From Alphaproteobacteria bacterium (GTDB taxonomy: Bacteria > Pseudomonadota > Alphaproteobacteria > Rhodobacterales > Rhodobacteraceae): a DNA stretch of 6,027 nucleotides. Position numbers and translations under genes: made by a program. Of this stretch, positions 1-5,597 are shown piece by piece; the stretch's first letter is position 1; each line of letters starts with the position of its first letter. The notes beneath the pieces were generated by a model. The model did no database searches, had not been told where the DNA came from, and saw only the letters and a program-made list of their open reading frames with translations. The DNA is taken from NCBI GenBank assembly GCA_024277955.1, contig JAJRUE010000245.1, positions 1 through 6,027 on the forward strand. Direction: 5' to 3'.

Positions 1-1848
1 GGTCATCTGGCTGGCTGCCTGCTGTTCGGCGGCCAGCTTGGCGGCCAGCGCCGCCGCCAGTTTCTTGCGAAGCTCTGCCTTGTCGCCAAGGCTGGCCTTG
101 AGAGATTCGGTTTCCGTCAGCGCCACGGCCAAGGCCTTTTCGGCATCCGCCAGCCGCCTGGACAGGTCGGCCTTGCTGCTGTCGGCGTTGCTCAGCCGGG
201 TTTTCAGATCGTCGCGCTGGGCGCTGACCCTGGCCAGCGAAGCCTCGACCGCCTGCAGGCGCGCTTCCAGATCGCCTTCGCGCATCACCCTGTCCTGCAC
301 TTCGCTGCGCAGCTGGTCGCGCGACATCAAGGCCTGGGCCAGCGCCGCCTCGACGCTGCTAAGTCGCGATGCGGTTTCCACCTGACGGTCGGTCATTTCG
401 CCAAGCCGGGCGTCCAGCGCGTCGCGTTCGGCGGTCATCGCTGCCAGCGCCTGCTGCAAATCCCCCAGCCGCCTGGCCGTGTCGGTCTGCCCGGCCTGGG
501 CATCGGCAAGCTGGTTCTGCAGCGATTCCTGCGCCAGAAGCGCCGCCGCCAGCCGGTCGTCGATGGTTTGCTCAGCCGCCTGAGCCGCCGCGAGCATGGT
601 CAGCAGATCCTCGGCCTCGCGCCGCTTTTCTTCGAGCGCGAGCGTCATTGCCGTCAGTTCCGCATCCGCGTTCTTCAGCTTTTCGCGCAGCGCCTCGGCG
701 GCGGCGGCCTCGGCCAGACGGTTCTTTTCCGCTTCGCTCAACGTCGCTTCCACATCGGCCAGACGTTCGCGCAGCGCCTGCGCGGCGGCGGCCTCGGCCA
801 GGCGCTTCTTCTCGGCGTCGCTCAGGGTCGCCTTGGTGTCGGCCAGCTGCGCGCGCAGGGTCTGGGCGGCGGCGGCTTCCGCCAGGCGCTGTTTTTCGGT
901 CTCGCTCAGGGTTTCCTGCGCATCGGCCAGCTGCGCACGCAAGGCCTGGGCGGCGGCGGCCTCGGCCAGGCGCTTTTGTTCTTCTTCGCTCAGCTGGGCG
1001 CGAACCAACGCCAGCGCATCCGCGTTTTTCGACAGGGATTGTTCAAGATCCGCGTTTTTCGCCGCCAGCGCCGCCGCCTGCTGGGTCAACGACAGGGCCT
1101 GGGATTTGGTGTCTTCCAGCTGCGCCAATGCGGCGCTGAGCGATACGTCGCGCTCGGCGTTGCGCCGGCGCAGATCGGCGATCAGCGCTTCCAGCGCCTC
1201 GCGCCGGGCCGCCGCCAGACGCGCGGTTTCGGCCTGCGCGTCGATTTCGTCGCGCGCCTTGGCCAAGGCCAGGTTCAGCGCTTCCTGTTGCGAAATCAGC
1301 CGCCCGCGTTCGGCCTGCAACTCGGACAGGCGGCGCGCAAGCGCATCGCCCTGCTGGCGGGCGGTATCGCGCTGCGAGCGCGCCGAGTCCCGTTCCGACA
1401 GCGCGGCGTCGCGTTGCGCAAGCGCCGTGTCGCGCTGCGCCAGAAGCGACGCAACCTGTTGTTCGAAAGAGGCTATCTGCGCCTCCCGGCTTGCAAGCTC
1501 TTCGCTTTTCTGCCGGGATTCTTCGGTCAGGCTGGCGATCAGCGCCGCCTGTGCCTCGGCCTTTTCGCGCGCCCGGTCGATCGTCGTGCCCAGCGTCAGA
1601 ACCTGCTCTTCCAGCTGGAAGGACCGCTGCTGTTCGAGCCCCAGCGCTTCGGCGAGCGAACTGATTTCAGCGGTCAGCTGGTCCAGTTCGCTTTCCTGCC
1701 CGGTAATGGTTTCGCGTAGCATGAACTGAACGATCATGAAAATCGTCAGCACGAACATCAGCACCAGCAAAAGCGCCGTCATCGCATCGACGAACCCCGG
1801 CCAGATCGAGGCCGACATGCGTTGCGTGGACCGGCGCGTCAGGGCCAT
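1..1848 (-). CDS. MotB/OmpA-type peptidoglycan-binding coiled-coil protein (3' end cut by window edge)
   Basis: The minus frame is open from the ATG at 1848 to base 1: 616 codons, no stop, C-terminus missing. Residues 1-16 are a short basic cytoplasmic head. About 17-44 is a single hydrophobic helix opening with WPGFVDAMTALLLVLMFVL, which resembles the MotB/TolR/ZorB membrane segment, with Asp21 where the ion-carrying Asp sits in those families. From about residue 55 to 616 the chain is Ala/Glu/Leu/Arg/Gln-rich heptad coiled coil with no Pro or Cys, including 28-residue and 7-residue tandem repeats. Relatives I know from Rhodobacteraceae end in an OmpA-like peptidoglycan-binding domain. That domain is not visible here and would lie beyond the left edge. 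Inferred role: the plug and anchor subunit of an inner-membrane ion-driven complex with the channel gene 3 bp upstream. The start is supported by GGAG at 1859-1862 (10-nt spacing) and by the correct N-terminus. Met11 is a less likely alternative. Confidence 0.85.
   Translation of the reverse strand, partial: MALTRRSTQRMSASIWPGFVDAMTALLLVLMFVLTIFMIVQFMLRETITGQESELDQLTAEISSLAEALGLEQQRSFQLEEQVLTLGTTIDRAREKAEAQAALIASLTEESRQKSEELASREAQIASFEQQVASLLAQRDTALAQRDAALSERDSARSQRDTARQQGDALARRLSELQAERGRLISQQEALNLALAKARDEIDAQAETARLAAARREALEALIADLRRRNAERDVSLSAALAQLEDTKSQALSLTQQAAALAAKNADLEQSLSKNADALALVRAQLSEEEQKRLAEAAAAQALRAQLADAQETLSETEKQRLAEAAAAQTLRAQLADTKATLSDAEKKRLAEAAAAQALRERLADVEATLSEAEKNRLAEAAAAEALREKLKNADAELTAMTLALEEKRREAEDLLTMLAAAQAAEQTIDDRLAAALLAQESLQNQLADAQAGQTDTARRLGDLQQALAAMTAERDALDARLGEMTDRQVETASRLSSVEAALAQALMSRDQLRSEVQDRVMREGDLEARLQAVEASLARVSAQRDDLKTRLSNADSSKADLSRRLADAEKALAVALTETESLKASLGDKAELRKKLAAALAAKLAAEQQAASQMT
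655..972 (-). repeat. 84-bp (28-residue) tandem repeats in coiled coil
   Basis: Three full in-frame 84-bp units lie at 889-972, 805-888 and 721-804, followed by a partial unit at 655-720. They encode residues 293-320, 321-348, 349-376 and 377-398 of the MotB/OmpA-like protein. Each unit starts RLAEAAAA, continues with LRxxLADxxxTLS, and ends in a charged Glu-Lys segment. Neighbouring full units share 21 of 28 residues. Twenty-eight residues equals four heptads, so adding or losing a unit keeps the coiled-coil register. Confidence 0.9.
1336..1440 (-). repeat. 21-bp (7-residue) tandem repeats, QRD heptads
   Basis: Five consecutive 21-bp units encode residues 137-171 of the same protein: AQRDTAL, AQRDAAL, SERDSAR, SQRDTAR and a degenerate QQGDALA. 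This is a single-heptad repeat. It is separate from the 28-residue repeat further along the protein and shows the coil has been extended by more than one internal duplication. Confidence 0.8.
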
Positions 1849-1851
1849 GGC

Positions 1852-3090
1852 CTAGCTTCTCCGCCCCGCGCCGGCGGCGGCGTTTTCCTGGCCCAGCGCC
1901 TTGATCGCACGGCTCAGCGCCATCAGATCGGTGCGCAGATCGGCCAGCGTTTCCTGGCGCCCGGCAGACATTTCTTCAAGGATTCTCAGCAGTTGCACAT
2001 CGATCGAGCGCAGCCGCATCCGGCTTTCGGCATCCACATGCGGCCCGCCCTGTTCGGCCTGTTCCCGGATCAGGGCGATCAGCGCCTCCTGGCCCTGGGC
2101 GATGCGTTCGAGCGCTTCGGTGTTGCGGTCCTGGGCCGAGGTGTCGATCTCGATCACCGGGGGCGGCGGCGGTTCCTGCGATTCCAGGCGGGTGACCAGC
2201 GCATTGACCGAATCAACCAGCTGGCCGAGCCGTTCGTCCACCAGCGACCGGCCCGTGTCGGATTGCGTGAACAGGGCCTGCAGCGCGTCCATCTGTTCGG
2301 CAAGATGTTCCACCAGCGCCCCGGCGATGGCCGGTTCCCCGCCATCGCCGTCGCCGGACGAAAACCCGAGCCGGGTAAAGCTGGACAGCCATTCTTCCAG
2401 CTCCTGATAAAACCGGTTCTGCCCGTGGTTGGCGAACAGTTCCAGCAGGCCGACGATCAACGACCCCGCCAGCCCCAGAAGCGACGACGAAAAGGCCACG
2501 CCCATGCCGCCCAGCTGGCTTTCCAACCCGCCCATCAGGCGCGAAAACACCTCGGACGCCCCTTCGCCTTCCTGCGGAGCCAGCGAACGGATGGTGTCGA
2601 CCACCGCCGGCACGGTCGTTGCCAAACCCCAGAAGGTTCCGAGAAGACCAAGGAAAATCAACAGGTTGACGATATATCGGGTGATGTCCCGGGCCTCGTC
2701 GATCCGGGTGGCGACCGAATCCAGGATCGAGCGCGACGAGGTCGAGCTGATCTGCATCTTGGCGCCGCGGCTATGCAGCAGCGCCGCCAGCGGGGCCAAC
2801 AGCCGGGGCGCCTTGACCATGTCGTGACCCGGCCGGTCGGCGATGAACCCTTCGATCCAGTTGACGGATTTGATCAGCTGGACGACCTGCCAGAAACAGG
2901 CAAACACGCCCAGCACGAAAACAAAGGCGATGAACCCGTTGAGCAGCAGGTTCGCCAGGAACACCGCCGACACCCGCGGGTAGGCCACATAGGCGCCGAA
3001 ACTGACCAGCCCGAGACAGATCAGCATGATGATGATCTGGCGAATTGGTTGGGTGAATTTCGGCTCGGCCTCGCGATCCGGCAGGTCCAT
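1852..3090 (-). CDS. MotA/TolQ/ExbB-family proton channel protein with long cytoplasmic tail
   Basis: This 412-residue inner-membrane protein is the likely ion-channel subunit of a stator-like complex. Predicted membrane helices lie at about 16-37, 44-73, 139-163 and 194-219. The helix-3 motif LGLLGTFWGL (147-156) and helix-4 segment GMGVAFSSSLLGL (195-207) are family hallmarks, and Thr152 and Ser203 fall near the polar positions of the ion path in relatives. The loop at 74-138 should be cytoplasmic. After helix 4 comes a tail of about 190 residues with a proline run (PPPPP, 307-311) and predicted helices at about 255-305 and 320-400. TolQ and ExbB largely lack such a tail, but ZorA-type proteins have one. 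The start at 3090 is chosen because AGGAA sits 8 nt upstream and the family N-terminus begins there. The frame stays open upstream to 3342, but that part overlaps chaC and resembles nothing. The MotB/OmpA-like gene follows after 3 bp, so the two are almost certainly co-transcribed. The transported ion and the task are unknown. Confidence 0.9.
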   Translation of the reverse strand: MDLPDREAEPKFTQPIRQIIIMLICLGLVSFGAYVAYPRVSAVFLANLLLNGFIAFVFVLGVFACFWQVVQLIKSVNWIEGFIADRPGHDMVKAPRLLAPLAALLHSRGAKMQISSTSSRSILDSVATRIDEARDITRYIVNLLIFLGLLGTFWGLATTVPAVVDTIRSLAPQEGEGASEVFSRLMGGLESQLGGMGVAFSSSLLGLAGSLIVGLLELFANHGQNRFYQELEEWLSSFTRLGFSSGDGDGGEPAIAGALVEHLAEQMDALQALFTQSDTGRSLVDERLGQLVDSVNALVTRLESQEPPPPPVIEIDTSAQDRNTEALERIAQGQEALIALIREQAEQGGPHVDAESRMRLRSIDVQLLRILEEMSAGRQETLADLRTDLMALSRAIKALGQENAAAGAGRRS

Positions 3091-3098
3091 ATGGACGG

Positions 3099-3103
3099 TT
3101 CCT
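3099..3103 (-). promoter_or_regulatory. Shine-Dalgarno that fixes the channel gene start
   Basis: On the minus strand AGGAA lies 8 nt before the ATG at 3090. It supports this start over the in-frame upstream ATG at 3342, which lies inside chaC. Confidence 0.65.
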
Positions 3104-3116
3104 GACGCTGTTGATT

Positions 3117-3152
3117 TTGGCACACGATAGGCGGTGCAAGCGCCAGTGCCAA
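3117..3152. repeat. 7-bp inverted repeat TTGGCAC-N22-GTGCCAA
   Basis: Perfect 7-bp arms lie at 3117-3123 and 3146-3152. The right arm covers the candidate -35 box and the left arm sits near the predicted transcription start. In RNA from the minus strand an inner GGCG/CGCC pairing could lengthen the stem, with an asymmetric internal loop. No U-tract follows on either strand, so it is not a typical intrinsic terminator. It could be an operator, an RNA hairpin downstream of chaC, or chance. Confidence 0.5.
3124..3152 (-). promoter_or_regulatory. Candidate sigma70 promoter for the stator-like pair
   Basis: Read on the minus strand, TTGGCA (3147-3152, 5 of 6 to consensus) is separated by 17 bp from TATCGT (3124-3129, 4 of 6). 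Transcription would start near 3117, giving a leader of about 27 nt before the ATG at 3090. The site lies in the only gap between chaC and the channel gene. Read-through from chaC is also possible because no clear terminator separates them. Confidence 0.45.
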
Positions 3153-3161
3153 CAGGGTTTA

Positions 3162-3722
3162 TCAGCCCCGGCGGGCCAAAATTCGCCGAACCTGGTGCGA
3201 AAGGCTGTCGAGGTCGGGATCGCGGATTCCAAGCTCGGCCAGATGCGCCGCGGTGTTGAAAAGGTATTCCGCGTTCGGGCCGCGCCCGCCATGGGCACGG
3301 GCGATGACCTGGGCCTGGCGTTCCAGCGTGAGGCCGCCGCAATACTGCGGGTGCTGGTCGTCAATCACAAAGGTGACGGCCCGCACGCGACGCCCGCAAT
3401 CCAGCGTGACCGGCAGGGTCTTTTCCAGGTAGGCCGCCGACACCAGTTCGCGTTCGCGCAGATAGGCAAGCGTCGTTTCTTCCGCCCCCGGCGCGACCCG
3501 CAGCGCCAGCCCGTCGCAGGTGGCTTCGGGGTTCTCGTCCAGGGCAAGCACCAGCCCCGGGTCGTCGACGGTTCCGCGATGGTGGATCGACCACATGCAA
3601 AAGCTGCGCGCATAGCCCGACAGCCGGGCGACTACCCGTTCGTGGTGCTCGAACCCGGGGTTCCACATCAGCGACCCGTAGCCGAAAATCCACAGCGGCG
3701 GTTGCGCCGGCGCCTTGTCCAT
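3162..3722 (-). CDS. chaC: Glutathione-specific gamma-glutamylcyclotransferase, ChaC family
   Basis: This cytoplasmic enzyme of 186 residues is expected to cleave glutathione to 5-oxoproline and Cys-Gly. The gamma-glutamyl-binding loop is visible as FGYGSLMW (13-20), the ChaC form of the YGSL motif. The segment YLRERELVSAAY (87-98) aligns with YLNVREAVLGGY of animal ChaC proteins, which points to Glu92 as the catalytic acid. Other family-like stretches are GYARSFCMWSIHHRG (36-50) and GPNAEYLF (148-155). The length is usual for the family and the gene looks intact. The start at 3722 has GAGGG 8 nt upstream (3731-3735), and a strong promoter candidate lies just before it. The gene is divergent from the DUF2125 gene and codirectional with the stator-like pair, with a 71-bp gap, but no functional link to either is evident. 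Substrate specificity for glutathione is inferred from the family. Confidence 0.93.
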   Translation of the reverse strand: MDKAPAQPPLWIFGYGSLMWNPGFEHHERVVARLSGYARSFCMWSIHHRGTVDDPGLVLALDENPEATCDGLALRVAPGAEETTLAYLRERELVSAAYLEKTLPVTLDCGRRVRAVTFVIDDQHPQYCGGLTLERQAQVIARAHGGRGPNAEYLFNTAAHLAELGIRDPDLDSLSHQVRRILARRG

Positions 3723-3748
3723 TTTGCTGGCCCTCTTGTTCGCGGCGC

Positions 3749-3776
3749 ATTAAACATTGCGGGCCTTGGCTGTCAA
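3749..3776 (-). promoter_or_regulatory. Near-consensus sigma70 promoter of chaC
   Basis: On the minus strand, TTGACA (3771-3776, perfect) is followed after 16 bp by TTTAAT (3749-3754, 5 of 6). The predicted start near 3742 leaves a leader of about 20 nt to the chaC ATG at 3722. The -35 box overlaps by two bases the ribosome binding site of the divergent DUF2125 gene (AAAGGG, 3775-3780). Confidence 0.65.
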
Positions 3777-3787
3777 AGGGTGCGTGC

Positions 3788-4789
3788 ATGCGAAAAATCC
3801 TGATCCTCGTCCTGGCGCTGGTCGCGCTGTGGATCGGCTACTGGATGGTGGCTGCGCGCGCCGTCGAAAACGGGTTGACCGACTGGTTCGAAGCCCGGCG
3901 CGCCGAGGGCTGGCAGGCCGAATATTCCGACCTGAACACCCACGGCTTCCCCTACCGGTTCAACACCACGATCCGCGATCTTTCGCTGGCCGACCCGCGC
4001 GCCGGGCTGGCCTGGAGCACGCCGGTTTTCGAAATCTTCGCCCTGGCGTTCAAGCCGAACCACATCATCGCCAACTGGCCCGAAGCCCAGACCTTTGCCA
4101 CCCCGTTTCAGACAGTGGCGATCACCAGCGAAAAAATGGCCGGCTCGATCGTTTTTGAGCCGGGCACCGCGCTGACGCTGGACCGCACGTCGTTCGAACT
4201 GGCCGGCGTCAAGCTGGACTCAACCCTGGGCTGGCAATCTTCGCTTGAAAAGGGCCGGTTCGCGACGCGCCAGACCATCGGCCGCGAAAACGCCCATGAC
4301 ATTTTCTTCGAGGCGACCCGGCTGCGCCCGTCGCGCGGCATCCTGGCGGTGCTTGACCCGGCCAGCCTGTTGCCGCGCAAGCTGGAAATGCTGCGGCTGG
4401 ACATGACGGTCGGGTTCGATGCGCCCTGGGACCGGCTGGCCATCGAACGCCGGCGGCCGCAGATCACCTCGATCCGCCTCAAGGATCTGCGCGGCACCTG
4501 GGGCCATCTGGACCTGCGCATGGCCGGGCAGCTCGACGTCGGGCGCGACGGAACGCCGGTCGGCGCGATCGAGATCCGGGCGACGAACTGGCGCGACATG
4601 CTGGGGGTGGCGGTGGATGCGGGGCTGGTGCCGGGCAATATTTCCGGCACGCTCGAAAAGGCGCTGGAAATGCTGGCCGGCATGACCGGCGACCCCGACA
4701 CGCTGGACACCACCCTGACCTTCAAGAACGGCCGGATGAGCTTTGGCCCGATCCCGCTGGGGTACGCGCCCAACCTGACGCTTCGCTAG
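3788..4789 (+). CDS. DUF2125 domain-containing envelope protein
   Basis: This 333-residue protein has an N-terminal hydrophobic helix at about 3-22, preceded by Arg-Lys. It is read as a signal anchor or uncleaved signal peptide with the rest in the periplasm. The recognisable DUF2125 pattern includes HGFPYRF (52-58), WSTPVFEIFALAFKPNHIIA (76-95) and further beta-rich segments to the C-terminus, consistent with a mostly beta, AsmA-like or lipid-transport-like body. That structural idea is inference, and the biochemical function is unknown. The start at 3788 is supported by AAAGGG at 3775-3780 with 7-nt spacing and by the signal sequence. Its promoter must lie in the 65-bp divergent gap or inside chaC, and I could not identify a convincing one. 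It ends 10 bp from the convergent extensin gene. The length is typical for the family and there is no sign of decay. Confidence 0.88.
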   Translation: MRKILILVLALVALWIGYWMVAARAVENGLTDWFEARRAEGWQAEYSDLNTHGFPYRFNTTIRDLSLADPRAGLAWSTPVFEIFALAFKPNHIIANWPEAQTFATPFQTVAITSEKMAGSIVFEPGTALTLDRTSFELAGVKLDSTLGWQSSLEKGRFATRQTIGRENAHDIFFEATRLRPSRGILAVLDPASLLPRKLEMLRLDMTVGFDAPWDRLAIERRRPQITSIRLKDLRGTWGHLDLRMAGQLDVGRDGTPVGAIEIRATNWRDMLGVAVDAGLVPGNISGTLEKALEMLAGMTGDPDTLDTTLTFKNGRMSFGPIPLGYAPNLTLR

Positions 4790-4799
4790 GTCCAAGCCG

Positions 4800-5597
4800 T
4801 TACCGGCAGTAGGCCCCGCCCCGGTAGCGCGCCGTATCCAGGTGGAAATGATTGCGGTGATAGCGGTCCGAATCCGGCCCCAGGACCGTTCCGAACGGGC
4901 CGCAGGCGGCGCGGTGGATGCGCTTCAACAGCTTCTTTGTGCGGCGTTTTTTCCAGCCGTCCAGCACAGATAGCTCACGGCCGTTGGCCAGCCCGAAACC
5001 GGCGATATCAATGGCGCGCCCGCGCCCGTGTTCCGAAATCTTGGCCCCGGGCCGGTTGTTGCGCGTCCGGCAGGCATAATCCGCGATCACCCTGAGTTCG
5101 CTCAGACCGCCGCCGCGCCGGCCGATGGTGGGCAACACGCCCCGTTCGACCCAGTTGTCCAGCGCCTTGGCGGTGGTGCAATCCATGACCGCCGGATGGC
5201 TCAGCGCGACCCCGGCCACCGAGGAGACGCGCACCGGGTTTTTCACGCCGCAGCCGCGCAGCTTGCCGGGGATCGACGCCAGCCTTTCGCCCCGGATCGA
5301 GCGCGATCCGCACAGCGCCCCGTTGCGCACCGCCGACACCGTGCGCAGAGGGGCGGAGCCGGGCGCAACCGGAACGGCGGTCGCAGACCTCGCCCCGGCG
5401 GGCCGGGCCAGTGGCCGCAGCGATCTTGCGACCCCCGCCGCGCCGGTCACGAAAACCAGGTAGTCGGGGCGTGCATCGGCGTCACCCGGGCGGGCAATTG
5501 GCCAGATGGATTTTCGAGGCGCATCGGCCCGACCCGGATCGGGGGATGCGCCGGCAAGCGCCGCGACCAGGGTTATGGCCAGCGCGCCGGGCTTCAT
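4800..5597 (-). CDS. Extensin-family exported protein with M15-like zinc motifs
   Basis: This 265-residue protein has an N-terminal signal peptide (hydrophobic stretch about 4-17, cleavage probably between 18 and 26) and a low-complexity linker to about 90. The extensin-like C-terminal domain (Extensin_C) covers about 95-265. Six cysteines (96, 116, 140, 176, 232, 264) fit disulfides in the periplasm. The segment SEHGRGRAID (188-197) matches the SxHxxGxAxD zinc-binding pattern of M15 D-Ala-D-Ala peptidases, and HFHLD (250-254) matches their later His ligand region. This suggests a peptidoglycan- or polymer-acting metallohydrolase fold, although activity is unproven for the family. The start at 5597 lies in an ATGA overlap with the upstream dehydrogenase gene and has no clear Shine-Dalgarno, so translation is probably coupled. 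The frame is open further upstream to 6017, but that part is a shadow of the dehydrogenase gene. Confidence 0.9.
   Translation of the reverse strand: MKPGALAITLVAALAGASPDPGRADAPRKSIWPIARPGDADARPDYLVFVTGAAGVARSLRPLARPAGARSATAVPVAPGSAPLRTVSAVRNGALCGSRSIRGERLASIPGKLRGCGVKNPVRVSSVAGVALSHPAVMDCTTAKALDNWVERGVLPTIGRRGGGLSELRVIADYACRTRNNRPGAKISEHGRGRAIDIAGFGLANGRELSVLDGWKKRRTKKLLKRIHRAACGPFGTVLGPDSDRYHRNHFHLDTARYRGGAYCR

Noticed and set aside
568..1729. Long open plus-strand frames (568-1719 and 596-1729), Arg/Gln- or Ser/Ala-rich
   Set aside because: They are opposite-strand shadows of the coiled-coil gene. Its GC-rich, repeat-biased codons keep other frames open, and their translations are low-complexity mirrors with no recognisable domain.
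1..3090. Zorya anti-phage system (ZorA/ZorB)
   Set aside because: The channel and partner resemble the ZorAB plan, but no ZorC, ZorD or ZorE-type gene is visible and the right-hand neighbours are housekeeping genes. The left side cannot be seen, so this is not fully excluded.
3135..3152. Possible sigma54 promoter on the minus strand (TTGGCAC ... CTTGCA)
   Set aside because: The GG and GC elements are 11 bases apart rather than the strictly required 10, so the match is probably accidental, though it resembles the consensus otherwise.
3091..3342. Upstream extension of the channel gene to an ATG at 3342
   Set aside because: The extra 84 residues overlap chaC in another frame, look like random Arg/Pro-rich translation, and the ATG at 3090 has a good Shine-Dalgarno and the family N-terminus.
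3723..3787. Plus-strand promoter for the DUF2125 gene (for example TTGCTG at 3724-3729 with CATTAA)
   Set aside because: Only 3 of 6 matches in the -10 region and no better alternative in the gap, so it is too weak to annotate.
4801..4826. Bidirectional terminator at the convergent gene ends
   Set aside because: The stem is only 6 bp with a 14-nt loop, lies inside the extensin coding end and has no T-run on either strand.
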